From Nemertoderma westbladi (Eukaryota > Xenacoelomorpha > Nemertodermatida > Nemertodermatidae), in NCBI GenBank assembly GCA_032718475.1, contig JAUCBJ010006633.1:1-39450 (forward strand): a stretch of DNA of 39,450 nt, in the 5' to 3' direction. Positions 22,296 to 33,098 of the stretch are shown piece by piece. A model generated the notes under the pieces. It was given only the letters and a program-made list of their open reading frames with translations, made no database searches and was not told where the DNA came from. Each line of letters opens with the position of its first letter. Within the stretch, counting starts at the first letter, position 1. The position numbers and the translations under genes were made by a program.

Positions 22296-22573
22296 CGAAG
22301 TGAGCAAAGCCTTTAGCATATGGGTACCATTAACGATTTGTCTGCTGTTAGTCAGAAGTCTTCAACACAATACTCGTCATCCTCTTGTGCCCCGTTGCGT
22401 TCGTTCGTTTTTGACCAAACTTCAGATTATTCTTTCTAAACTTTTGACGGACTACATACGTACCAAGTTTCGTTTAATTTCATCGAAGAATAACCGAGTT
22501 ATTAGCGATAAAAAATTTACGACGACAGACAACTCGCCAATGGCACCCATATGCTAAGGCTTCGCTCACTTCG
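22296..22573. mobile_element. MITE-like element with 35-bp terminal inverted repeats
   Basis: The left arm 22296-22331 (CGAAGTGAGCAAAGCC, then TTTAGCATATGGGTACCATT) and the right arm 22539-22573 are inverted copies with about three differences. Weaker inverted similarity continues inward (TTGTCTG on both). The 278-bp length and lack of coding capacity fit a MITE. A related right-end sequence (CGCTCACTAATCGTTGCTCG) appears near 28228. Confidence 0.75.
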
Positions 22574-23031
22574 TGGCTCGTCCCACAATGTTAATGCTAT
22601 GAATTGCTATCATACCAGCAATATATATATATATAATTGAAGTATAATCTTCGTTAATTAAAGAAATGTATATGTAGTACGGTTACTTAACATCGACACT
22701 AATTACTCGGATATTTAAAAAATTTTTGGTTTGTTATTATTATCTTGGATGTTAATTTAATAATTCATGTACAGCCACGCCTTATTAATTCACTATCACC
22801 TCGTTACAAATAAATGCTGCCATTATTATTAAGAATGGACGTATGTGTTTGCCTAGGGTGTTTGTTCATTTGATTTGGACGGGAGAGAAATCCCTTAATT
22901 AGGCGAAATCTCGTATCCGGGTTAGTTATTTAATATGTATTTGTTATTCATATACGCTTGCAACGTGCCAGTCACCATTTAGCAATAAGGTCACTGAGTC
23001 TCATTTGATTCCTGATATCTTCTGTCTTTAG
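22574..23031. other. Non-coding stretch, upstream intron of ERp44
   Basis: Includes an (AT)n tract at about 22620-22636. It ends in a pyrimidine-rich tract and the AG acceptor at 23030-23031 of the first recognised ERp44 exon. The ERp44 exons encoding the redox-active thioredoxin domain were not recognised anywhere upstream in the window. Confidence 0.5.
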
Positions 23032-23260
23032 AAAAAGCACGGGGAGATGATATACTCTGGATCATTGCGTAATGAGGCTCTGTTCCAACAGTGGTCCTTA
23101 GACAAGTGTATACCTCTAGTGCGGGAGATTAGCTTCGACAACGCGGAGGAACTTACGGAGGAGGGGTTGCCCTTTCTCATCCTGTTTCATCATCCAGAGG
23201 ACACCGCCACTTGCGAAGCCTTCCACACCGAGGTGGCCAAGCAGCTAATCCATGAGAAAA
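23032..23260 (+). CDS. ERP44: ERp44 internal exon (thioredoxin-like b' region)
   Basis: Encodes KKHGEMIYSGSLRNEALFQQ, then WSLDKCIPLVREISFDNAEE and LTEEGLPFLILFHH, a close match to the middle/C-terminal thioredoxin-like domain of ERp44 (TXNDC4). ERp44 is an ER-Golgi chaperone of the PDI family that retrieves Ero1 and unassembled secretory proteins in the early secretory pathway. The exon is flanked by an acceptor AG (23030-23031) and the strong donor GTAAGT (23261). It starts in phase 0 and ends after one base of a codon (76 codons plus 1), which joins correctly to the next exon. The ATG at 23047 is internal, not a start. The redox-active domain of ERp44 would lie on earlier exons outside or unrecognised in this window. 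Confidence 0.92.
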
Positions 23261-23686
23261 GTAAGTTCAGTTCAGTAATGATATATGTAAAAGCTTTCTT
23301 GATCAACCCTCTATAATACCGTAGATGTCTTATTATTTTTAGTTAAAGTACATTGATTGACAACTCGAAAGATATTGCTGGACAACTCATATCAACATTT
23401 TTTTTCACAAAAACACTAATTAATTTGGCATGTAATCCCAACCTTACGACGTAATCTAAGGACTTGATTTCGGACACAAATTGTCTTGACCGAACACGAG
23501 TTTTACTTACACAAGTCTTCCGTTCACGAGTTGAACTGGCTTCACGAGTTTTCTGTATCCCATCATATTTTGTGATAAATTTATCTCAGCGAGTTGAGAG
23601 AGAGTTACACTTAGCTTATGTGTGATACGTAAGCCAAACGTAAGCTAGCTTTTTTTAAAGTTCCCAATAATGAGAAACAGGGGTGT
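23261..23686. other. ERp44 intron, unique part
   Basis: Start of the 9.1-kb intron between the first two recognised ERp44 exons. No gene or repeat is visible in this piece. Confidence 0.5.
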
Positions 23687-23893
23687 TGGACAATTCTGTC
23701 CTTCACAACTCTACCCCAGACAATTCTCACCCATACAATTCGGTCCCATACAATTCGTTCCCATACAATAATTTGGTACCAGACAATTCGGTCCCAAGCA
23801 ATTCGGCCTAGACAATAATTGGACCCAGACAATTCGGTCCCATGCTATTCCGTCACATGCTTTTCGTCCCAGCAATATGGTCCCAGACTATAT
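23687..23893. repeat. Degenerate 14-16-bp tandem repeat (ACAATTCGGTCCCA)
   Basis: About twelve degenerate copies of ACAATTCGGTCCCA and variants (ACAATTCTCACCCA, ACAATTCGTTCCCA, GCAATTCGGCCTAG). The layout resembles the sub-repeat arrays at MULE-type termini, but no partner inverted array or transposase was seen nearby. A 64-codon open frame on the minus strand (RIVWDRIVW repeats) is only the translation of this repeat. Confidence 0.8.
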
Positions 23894-24451
23894 GGTTATT
23901 CTTAATATGTACTTTTCGATGGAATTGGTAAGTGACCAATTTGCATATTTACCGACGACTCTGTATAATTAATTGCTTTAATAAGAAGATCTTTACACGC
24001 TTGTCATCTCTGGTTAATGAGTTTTCCCATTATGTAGCATTAATAAGATATCCATCACGACACAACCTTAGGTTTTTCTTTATCTTATACGGATATGGGG
24101 TTTCTCTGGGTCGTTTATGAAGTTACTTCTTATTGTTTGCTCCCCGAACAGCTAGCAGGAAGCGTGTCGGTAATGTCAGAATAAATCAATTAGACACCAC
24201 CAGTCTCTCTGCGTTACTTCTCTCTATTGTGTTAAAGTTTCCGAGTTGGCAAATAGAACTGAATGGATATCGAGGTTAAAAGCTCGAGGTTGTCGGCTAA
24301 ATAGATTTACTGATTGCGAAATTGCCTAAAGTGCAGTTTCAGGGGATCACCATAGACACTGCAGTTGATTGGTAATAAATATTGATTCCATAATAGCATT
24401 TTAACGGCTACAACAAACTGTACAGTACCTAAGCCAAAGATTGCATGTTCA
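23894..24451. other. ERp44 intron, non-coding
   Basis: No supported feature between the two repeat arrays. Confidence 0.5.
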
Positions 24452-27400
24452 CGACCATGGGTGATCAGCGATCTTCCACAGTAAACCATTCCACTCTGTT
24501 TCCTAAAGGAATGCCTGTTTACCTCCATGGGTGATCTTCCACAGTAAACCCTTCCACTCTGTTTCCTAAAGGAATGCCTGTTCACCACCATGGGTGATCT
24601 TCCACAGTAAACCCTTCCACTCTGTTTCCTAAAGGAATGCCGGTTTACCTCCATGGGTGATCTTCCACAGTAAACCCTTCCACTCTGTTTCCTAAAGGAA
24701 TGCCTGTTCACCACCATGGGTGATCTTCCACAGTAAACCATTCCACTCTGTTTCCTAAAGGAATGCCTGTTTACCACCATGGGTGATCTTCCACAGTAAA
24801 CCCTTATACTCTGTTTCATAAAGGAATGCCTGTTCACCACCATGGGTGATCTTCCACAGTAAACCCTTCTACTCTGTCTCATAAAGGAATGCCTGTTCAC
24901 CACCATGAGTGATCTTCCACAGTAAACCCTTCCACTCTGTTTCCTAAAGGCATTCCTGTTCACCACCATGGCTGATCATCCACAGTAAACCCTTCCACTC
25001 TGTTTCCGAAAGGAATGCCTGTTTACCACCATGGGTGATCTTCCACAGTAATCTCCTCTTCTCTGTTTCCAAAATGAATGCAGTTGTCCACCACCATGGG
25101 TGATCTTCCACAGTAAACCCTTCCACTATGTTGCCTAAAGGAATTCCTGTTCACCACCATGGGTGATCTTCCACAGCAAACCCTTTCACTCTGTTTCCTA
25201 AAGGAATGCATGTTCACCACCATGGGTAATCTTCCACTGTAAACCCTTCCACTCTGTTTCCTAAAGGAATCCCTGTTCAACACCATGGGTGATCTTCCAC
25301 AGTAAACCCTTCCACTCTGTTTCCTAAAGGATTGCCTGTTCACCACCATGGGTGATCTTCCACAGTAAACCCTTCCACTCTGTTTCCTAAAGGAATTCCT
25401 GTTCACAACCATGGGTGATCTTCCACAGCAAACCCTTTCACTCTGTTTCCTAAAGGAATGCATGTTCACCACCATGGGTAATGCTCCACTGTAAATCCTT
25501 CCACTCTGTTTCCTAAAGGAATCCCTGTTTAACACCATGGGTGATCCTCCACAGTAAACCCTTCCACTCTGTTTCCTAAAGGAATGCCTGTTCACCACCA
25601 TGGGTGATCTTCCACAGTAAACCCTTCCACTCTGTTTCCTAAAGGAATGCATGTTCACCACCATGGGTAATCTTCCACAGTAAACCCTTCCACTCTGTTT
25701 CCTAAACGAATTCCTGTTCACCACCATGGGTGATCTTCCACAGCAAACCCTTTCACTCTGTTTCCTAAAGGAATGCCTGTTCACCACCATAGGTGATCTT
25801 CCACAGTAAACCCTTCCACTCTGTTTCCTAAAGGAATGCCTGTTTACCTCCATGGGTGATCTTCCACAGTAAACCCTTCCACTCTGTTTCCTAAAGGAAT
25901 GCCTATTTACCTCCATGGGTGATCTTCCACAGTAAACCCTTCCACTCTGTTTCCTAAAGGAATGCCTGTTCACCACCATGGGTGATCTTCCACAGTAAAC
26001 CCTTCCACTCTGTTTCCTAAAGGAATGCCGGTTTACCTCCATGGGTGATCTTCCACAGTAAACCCTTCCACTCTGTTTCCTAAAGGAATGCCTGTTCACC
26101 ACCATGGGTGATCTTCCACAATAAACCCTTCTACTCTGTTTCATAAAGGAATGCCTGTTCACCACCATGGGTGATCTTCCACAGTAAACCCTTCTACTCT
26201 GTCTCATAAAGGAATGCCTGTTCACCACCATGAGTGATCTTCCACAGTAAACCCTTCCACTGTGTTTCCTAAAGGCATTCCTGTTCACCACCATGGCTGA
26301 TCATCCACAGTAAACCCTTCCACTCTGTTTCCGAAAGGAATGCCTGTTTACCACCATGGGTGATCTTCCACAGTAATCTCCTCTTCTCTGTTTCCAAAAT
26401 GAATGCAGTTGTTCACCACCATGGGTGATCTTCCACAGTAAACCCTTCCACTATGTTGCCTAAAGGAATTCCTGTTCACCACCATGGGTGATCTTCCACA
26501 GCAAACCCTTTCACTCTGTTTCCTAAAGGAATGCATGTTCACCACCATGGGTAATCTTCCACTGTAAACCCTTCCACTCTGTTTCCTAAAGGAATCCCTG
26601 TTCAACACCATGGGTGATCTTCCACAGTAAACCCTTCCACTCTGTTTCCTAAAGGATTGCCTGTTCACCACCATGGGTGATCTTCCACAGTAAACCCTTC
26701 CACTCTGTTTCCTAAAGGAATTCCTGTTCACAACCATGGGTGATCTTCCACAGCAAACCCTTTCACTCTGTTTCCTAAAGGAATGCATGTTCACCACCAT
26801 GGGTAATGTTCCACTGTAAACCCTTCCACTCTGTTTCCTAAAGGAATCCCTGTTTAACACCATGGGTGATCCTCCACAGTAAACCCTTCCACTCTGTTTC
26901 CTAAAGGAATGCCTGTTCACCACCATGGGTGATCTTCCACAGTAAACCCTTCCACTCTGTTTCCTAAAGGAATGCATGTTCACCACCATGGGTAATCTTC
27001 CACAGTAAACCCTTCCACTCTGTTTCCTAAACGAATTCCTGTTCACCACCATGGGTGATCTTCCACAGCAAACCATTTCACTCTGTTTCCTAAAGGAATG
27101 CCTGTTCACCACCATAGGTGATCTTCCACAGTAAACCCTTCCACTCTGTTTCCTAAAGGAATCCCTGTTTAACACCATGGGTGATCCTCCACAGTAAACC
27201 CTTCCACTCTGTTTCCTAAAGGAATGCCTGTTCACCACCATGGGTGATCTTCCACAGTAAACCCTTCCACTCTGTTTCCTAAAGGAATGCATGTTCACCA
27301 CCATGGGTAATGTTCCACTGTAAACCCTTCCACTCTGTTTCCTAAAGGAATCCCTGTTTAACACCATGGGTGATCCTCCACAGTAAACCCTTCCACTCTG

Positions 27401-27790
27401 TTTCCTAAAGGAATGCCTGTTCACCACCATGGGTGATCTTCCACAGTAAACCCTTCCACTCTGTTTCCTAAAGGAATGCATGTTCACCACCATGGGTAAT
27501 CTTCCACAGTAAACCTTTCCACTCTGTTTCCTAAACGAATGCCTGTTCACCACCATAGGTGATCTTCCACAGTAAACCCTTCCACTATGTTCCCTAAAGG
27601 AATGCCTGTTCACCACCATGGGTGATCTTCCACAGTAAACCCTTCCACTCTGTTTCCTAAAGGAATACCTTTTCACCACCATGGGTGACCTTCCACAGTA
27701 AACCCTTCTCCTCTCTGTTTCTTAAAGGAATGCCTATTCACCACCATGGGTGATCTTCCACAGTAAACCCTTCTACTCTGCTTCCCAAGT
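24452..27790 (-). repeat. 63-bp minisatellite (about 53 units) with 1325-bp higher-order repeat
   Basis: Head-to-tail 63-bp units within an ERp44 intron. A typical unit contains CACCATGGGTGATCTTCCAC and CCTTCCACTCTGTTTCCTAA. On the minus strand 63 bp equals 21 codons, so one frame stays open for long runs (26294 to 25023, 423 codons; 27682 to 26348, 444 codons; 24969 to 24307) and reads VVNRHSFRKQSGRVYCGRSP repeatedly. Distinct marker units recur 1325 bp apart (ATCTCCTCTTCTCTGTTTCC at 25051 and 26376; the ORF starts at 24969 and 26294), so blocks of about 21 units were duplicated. The marker unit carries a length change that breaks the frame. Unit-to-unit differences often change amino acids (His/Asn/Asp/Gln/Tyr at one position, Tyr/Cys at another) and there is no signal peptide, splice site or unique flanking coding sequence. 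I therefore think the open frame follows from unit length rather than from a gene, although expression cannot be excluded. Confidence 0.93.
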
Positions 27791-27894
27791 TACCTTGGGA
27801 TGAAAGGCCTGCGTTGGGCTAGGCTGCACCATTTAATGCCGCTTGGACATATTATTATTGGAATTTTATAACAGTATTCTTCACGGGAGACTAT

Positions 27895-28315
27895 TTACCG
27901 TATTTCTTCGAATAAGAGCCTGGGCTGGGCGTGTAAGTTTATAAATTGTTAATTGGGGAGGCGTTTATTCGAGGGGGGCGTTTATTTGGGGAAGGCGTTT
28001 AACTTCCAAATTGTGTGGTTCGAGGGGGGGTTTTTATGTTTATGTTCTAGATTTGCAGCATTTTTTAAACTAAATACCGTAATAAAGAATGTTGTAAAAT
28101 TAAGAAATAATTCAAATAATACCAGGATTATCTTTATTACACATACTGCCTATTACCGCGGTACAACACCATACACATGATATTAGGCCCTATATTATAT
28201 TAATGATAATCGTGTGCTAGAGGCATCGCTCACTAATCGTTGCTCGCCCCACATTGTAATATTATTAAACGCCGGGGCGTTTATTCGGAGAAGACGTTTA
28301 AGTTGCTAATTTGAT
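27895..28315. repeat. Interspersed repeat with GGCGTTTATTCG modules
   Basis: CGAATAAGAGCCTGGGC at 27909, two tandem GGCGTTTATT modules at 27959-28000, GGCGTTTAACTT near 28004 and a further copy GGGGCGTTTATTCGGAG at 28274 followed by ACGTTTAAGTT. This CGAATAAGCGCC-type word occurs in repeats of other invertebrate genomes. The two module clusters flank about 270 bp of AT-rich sequence, as in a short DNA element, but I could not define exact ends. Confidence 0.5.
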
Positions 28316-28550
28316 GGTAACTTGTACTTTACTACAATTTTAATTTAGCTTAATTAACAAATTGTAACCTTGCGAAACTGAATGACTCACCGGATTACAA
28401 AATGTACATAAAACGTTTGTTACTAAAAAAAGTGTAATTTTAGGTGAAATTTCTAAAATTTTACAATAGGAATTAATAGGGGACCACAAAGTATAAGCCG
28501 AAAGGGTATGCTCATTGCTCATCCAAAGTTTATACATATACAATTAATGT

Positions 28551-28760
28551 TTGCTGTAGTGTAAGATTAGCGTAATGTATTTGAATTCGCATTTGTGGGT
28601 CCAAAGGTCGTGGCTTTGGCCCCCCAAAGAGGCCACAAGTTCAGAGGGACTAACCAGGGCGCCTATCTGCATTGCATCTTAAAATGGTAGCTATAGATGA
28701 ATAACAATTATTATCTGGGTGGTACAGTAACAGTTCCCACTGGAAATAACGTCCAGAGTT
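28551..28760 (+). mobile_element. tRNA-derived SINE, plus-strand copy (degenerate)
   Basis: Aligns by eye with the minus-strand copy at 28912-29140. A tRNA-like head (TGTAGTGTAAGATTAGCG, then TTTGAATTCGCATTTGTGGG) is followed by a body with GGGACTAACCAGGGCGCCTA, TGCATTGCATCTTAAAATGG, TAGCTATAGATG and the end word CACTGGAAATAACGTC. Box B is mutated here, so this copy is older or inactive. Confidence 0.7.
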
Positions 28761-28911
28761 GTGCGTGATGGGACAAGGGGAAACTCGACGCGAATTCCAT
28801 CTCAGCGAATTAATATCCCGTCTCGATATTAAATTCTCAATTTAAGGAAATTAACAGGTTACAATGGCAAGTTAAAAAATAAAAAAGTAAATTTTCTTCG
28901 GCCGCTAGGCC

Positions 28912-29140
28912 AGCACAAAGTCTGACGACTTATTTCCAGTGCGATCCCCCCAGTACTTTACTCCCCAGAGAAAACTCCAGTACTCATTTAGCTACCACTT
29001 AAGGATGCAAGGCAGAGATGCGCCCTGGCTGGTCCCTTTAAACATTCGTGCCGAAACGAAAACTGCCCTGGCCCATGTCAGGATCGAACCCTCAACCTAC
29101 GGGAGATGTGAATTCAATGCAACCACTACACCAAGGTGGA
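28912..29140 (-). mobile_element. tRNA-derived SINE, minus-strand copy
   Basis: Read on the minus strand from 29140: CCACCTTGGTGTAGTGGTTG (box A region) and GTTGAGGGTTCGATCCTGA (box B, matching GGTTCGANTCC), then a non-tRNA body ending in CACTGGAAATAAGTCGTC. The A-to-B box spacing fits a Pol III promoter. It lies 150 bp from a divergent copy in the opposite orientation, and the pair could form a long imperfect hairpin if transcribed through, as it would be inside the ERp44 pre-mRNA. Confidence 0.82.
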
Positions 29141-30868
29141 ACGTTATTCTAACCAAAACAATAAACTAAACACAATAGAAAAGGTTACAGCTTTATTTTT
29201 GGGAGTAATCTGCTGTTTTTGCGTGGATTCTCCCCTGGAGAGGGATGCATTTTACTTGCGTCGAAAGTCCGCCCTATCTGTGTGCAATACCTGGTCATAT
29301 GGTCGAATAAATTTATTTACTTATACTTAAATTTCTTTAATTTACCAGCTACCTAAACCGTAGCTAGTAATAATGTTTCCAGTAGAGCAGTCAGTCAGTC
29401 GGGTTATAGTTGTGCTTGAATGGCTCTGCTGAGGGGGCACCGTAAAATCTAAAATAGCGACCACGTTTACATCTTTAGTGATAACAAACATAGTAGCAAT
29501 TAGGCGTAATAAATTTGCCAATTTTACATTACTTCGGTCACCAATAGCCCCCCATCCAAATTCCCATGGAGCAAATGAAAGGCATAAATATGGGCGAGAT
29601 TTTACGTATTAAAGCGTTTTCTTATCATATATTTATAGAGCGGTAGCCACTGTTATATACCGGTAATGTAAAAGATTTAGTTTTATCAAAGTATTAATTG
29701 CTCAAAAAGGTCGATTTAAATGTGCATGTGCAAAATTTGTGAATTGCAAAAGTGCAAAAAGGGCAAATAGTTTTGACTTTGCCCCCTCAGTCCCCGTGCG
29801 CTAATGTTTCTCATTCTTTCTAATTTCTCAATTGAAGATGCTTCTTGGCAAATAGATGTTGTTGTGGACACGATTTTGACATGTTAATAACTTTGTCGGA
29901 TTTAAAGCTGTTGAGTTGAAAATTTGTAGGCATCAACTAAATCAATTAAATAATAAATTAAATCATAATTTAATTAAAGGTTGAGATTTTCAGACGCAAT
30001 AAGTTTAATAGTCTCCCGCTAGAGGGCTACATGTCTAAACAGTAAATCTGGGAAATCTGCATATATTTATAAGCAGTTTTTAACATTTATTTACATTTAA
30101 CATTTATAAGCATTTATAAGCATTATGATAAAGCAAATTATGCTTATAATCATAATTATAATTAGTATTATTAATATTATAATTAGAAGCCTTAGATTTA
30201 CTTGAATAATTATTTCGCTGTAAATTGTAATCATTAATATTATATTCACTGTAACGTAACGTAAGTAAGTCATTTGCTTTTAATTGAGTTTTAATTTTTT
30301 TTTTAGGGGGGGGGGGGGGGGGGGGGGGGGTTCTCTAATTCCGAAAAAGTCAATTTTTCAATTACAATACCGTAATCAATATCAATATCAATTCCCAATA
30401 TCAATAATCGTAATAGGCGATTCTTAATAAGAATGCCAAAGTGACCTGTGAAAGGGAGGTTATTAGGAAGGTTAACGTTATTTTATTATTGTCTATAAAT
30501 ACAGTTAAACCGGTAACCTACCTACAGTACGTAAGCAGACTGTCTGGTATGTGTTAAATATTGTGTTTTCCATTTATAATTAATTTTAATTCTAAGCATT
30601 CCAGAATATCTAATTGCCAATAATGTAGGGCTAACCGCTCCGTTTTGTTCAAATGTAGCAACTGTAATTAAATGTAGCTACTGTAATTAAATTAGCTAAA
30701 TTAAATGTAGCTATAGTAATTATAATACAATTAGTAATTTAATATAAAAAGCATTCCAGAATATAAGATTGCGAATAATATAGTCACTATTTAAAAATGT
30801 AGGTACAGTAATTTAAATGTAGCTAGCTACCCGTACTATTTCGACCCAGCAAATTTAATAAAATCATT
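29141..30868. other. ERp44 intron, non-coding
   Basis: AT-rich with a run of 25 consecutive G at 30306-30330. Short repeated words (AATGTAGCTA, CATTTATAAG) occur around 30090-30120 and 30650-30825. No gene is seen. Confidence 0.5.
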
Positions 30869-30913
30869 GGTCGCAATTGTCCGGGTCGCAATTGTCCGGG
30901 TCTCAATTGTCCG
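30869..30913. repeat. Three 15-bp tandem copies (GGTCGCAATTGTCCG)
   Basis: Three exact or one-mismatch copies in tandem. The CAATTGTCC core resembles the ACAATTCGGTCC array at 23687-23893, in the opposite sense. Confidence 0.85.
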
Positions 30914-31837
30914 GACACCGTTCAGAGGGCAGGAAGGTACGGACAGAGCCCCTAAAGGGACATAATTAAAAAAAACTAATATTACACCTGCGCGTTTATA
31001 AACGCAACACTAAATTGAAAAACTGTCTCTATATCCAACTAGTAATTCCTGTGAAGAATTAGACAACATGATAGCCCGTAGGCTTCTTTCTTGATACCGG
31101 TCTACGAATAATGGGAGAAACTTTCATTGTTTCATCATTGTATGATTACACCTTTATCTGTATCAATACGTACCTCGCTGTCTGCCTGACTTTCAGATCC
31201 TGCAGAGTGCAGACTGGTTGATGGATACAGATTGGTTTAAAATATTTGTTTAAATCAACTATTTCCATCTGGATATAGGCGGTTTTGAAATTATAGCGTT
31301 TTCTCAGAATAGCTAAAAGGGTATATATTCGGTTTGAGTATACATGATGTGGCTAGTTAATATATATACTGTGTTTTCCAGGTGCGGGATTTTCAATAGC
31401 CTTTCGTGATGAATATTTTTGCGATCAGCAATATTTTGTTGTTCAGCTAAACTGCCATGTTATTCTCTCACAATAATAATATCAACCTTATCTTACTTTA
31501 CTTTCCACGTTATACTACTACTACTATAATATACTCAGCATTGCGTCGCTCACTCACAATACACTAGTGTTGTCTTAATCTTTCGTGTCCTTTAAACTGA
31601 ACAACATGTTTTTATGACTAGAACAATTAATTGAGAACGCTATTTTCCAATAGCGTTCCTATTTCTAGTGGTTGCCTAGCAATGCGTAATACAGTATGTA
31701 ACGCGGTTCTACCCTACCCATCTAAATGTGTTTTCCGATTTTCCGATACAATACAGGTTTTGGGGCTTTCGATCAGAATTTCAGTAGCAAAGCAATTTTA
31801 GTGAGTAATCACTATCGAGATCGTTGCGTGAAATGTT
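30914..31837. other. ERp44 intron with a small hairpin
   Basis: Mostly unique AT-rich sequence. A perfect 10-bp hairpin, GAACGCTATT-TTCC-AATAGCGTTC, lies near 31634-31657. No gene is recognised. Confidence 0.5.
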
Positions 31838-31936
31838 GCTCTTTTCAGCGTTATGACTCGGGTGTATTTATTTACCGAGAGATCACAGCGAGGGAGGTTT
31901 ACATAAATATACAAGGGTCATAAACGCTGAATAGTG
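31838..31936. repeat. Foldback hairpin element, copy 2
   Basis: Inverse-oriented relative of 19431-19520. It shares the central CAGCGAGGGAGGTTTACATA and both arms (CAGCGTTATGACTCGG on the left, CAAGGGTCATAAACGCTG on the right), which fold on themselves. A 65-codon frame overlapping it is a by-product. Confidence 0.8.
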
Positions 31937-32335
31937 TGTCCTTTTCATACAATAATGTAGTAAGGGATGTTCTGATTGCTGTATGTCTGCCTACTTTATC
32001 ACCTCGAACTATATAATAATTAATATTTCTCATAACTGTACCGGTAGGCACCTGTACGAGATATGAGAACTACCTGTATAACGTCACTAAATATTAACCA
32101 ACACTAGATGTTTTGAAGTAAATAGCTTTATTACTTTTGAGGCATGAGCTACAAATTGCACGATAACATTAACTACATATTGCAATCCGCTATCCTTTCA
32201 TAAGCGTGTAACTTCCATATATATTTTGTTGAAAATCAAAGGTTTTAATATACAAACCCTTAACCTTAAATCCTAACCGAATAATATTTTCCATATTCCA
32301 TTACCAGTGGTTTATTTTATTTTATAACTTTTTAG
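31937..32335. other. ERp44 intron, 3' part
   Basis: AT-rich intron ending in a T-rich tract and the acceptor AG at 32334-32335. No other feature. Confidence 0.55.
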
Positions 32336-32477
32336 ATAACGTAAACTTTCTCACTGCCGATGGCCTCCAATTCGCACACCCTCTCCACCACCTTGGTAAA
32401 AGCGTGAAGGATCTACCGCTGTTAGCCATTGATTCATTCCGACACATGTACATATTTCCGGATATAAAAGAGCTCAA
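32336..32477 (+). CDS. ERP44: ERp44 internal exon
   Basis: Continues the ERp44 reading frame. The two leading bases AT complete an Asn codon, then NVNFLTADGLQFAHPLHHLG and DLPLLAIDSFRHMYIFPD. These match the family's NFLHAD, HPL and AIDSFRHMYVF segment of the last thioredoxin-like domain. The acceptor is TTTTTAG (32334-32335) and the donor GTAAGT (32478). The exon ends after two bases of a codon (AA), completed by the T at 33099. The 9.1-kb intron before it is long because it contains satellite, SINE and hairpin repeats. Confidence 0.92.
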
Positions 32478-33098
32478 GTAAGTCATACACGGCTTAATAG
32501 CGCTAATGTTTCGGTAGTATAATACATATGAGGTAAACCTCTTTCATTGTGTTAGATGATATTATTTTTCATAAAGAGAAAGTTACATTAGCTAGGAATT
32601 CAATGTGCAATCGTTGCGGATATTAAAACGAACTCCATTTCATTTAATGTAACTGCGTTCCCATGGGCATTCACACCAGTTTCCTTTATTAGAGCACACG
32701 TTTTCACAAAGGGCTTGGTTTTCCATCTGATTTAATAAACTTTTAAAATACTATTTCACTGGCATCGAACGCATATCGAAAGTTCATCATCCTATACAGA
32801 TACACAATGTCCTGGAATGATAACTAGTATGTAATATGATAGTATCAAAGCAAGAGTACAGTTTCATTTAAATCGAAATTGACAAAAATCATTAGTAATT
32901 AATTATATCAGTCAGCCAGCCAGTCAGCCAGTCAGCCAGTCAGTCAGTCAGTCAGCCAGCCACCAGCCAGTCAGCCAGTCAGTCAGTCAGTCAGCCAGCC
33001 ACCAGCCAGCCAGCCAGTCAGTCAGTCAGTCAGTACTCTTTACCAACTATCCTTTACGCTTACACTATTTGTCTAAGAATTGTTTATTTTATTTGCAG
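32478..33098. other. ERp44 intron with CAGT/CAGC simple repeat
   Basis: A 621-bp intron bounded by GTAAGT and TTTGCAG. It contains a 126-bp CAGT/CAGC tetranucleotide tract at 32909-33034, in which a block CAGTCAGTCAGTCAGCCAGC followed by CACCAGCCAG is itself duplicated about 42 bp apart. Confidence 0.85.
32909..33034. repeat. (CAGT/CAGC)n compound tetranucleotide repeat
   Basis: About 30 tetranucleotide units alternating CAGT and CAGC, ending 64 bp before the ERp44 exon at 33099. Confidence 0.95.

Noticed and set aside
22300-22557. 85-codon frame starting with a hydrophobic stretch
   Set aside because: It starts at GTG, lies wholly within a MITE-like inverted-repeat element and has no family match.
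23611-23832. Minus-strand frame with RIVWDRIVW repeats
   Set aside because: It follows from the ACAATTCGGTCCCA sub-repeat array and has no unique coding sequence.
28939-29169. 76-codon frame on the plus strand
   Set aside because: It lies antisense in the tRNA-derived SINE.
31726-31923. 65-codon frame as a small gene
   Set aside because: It overlaps the foldback hairpin element, and its codons follow the repeat sequence.
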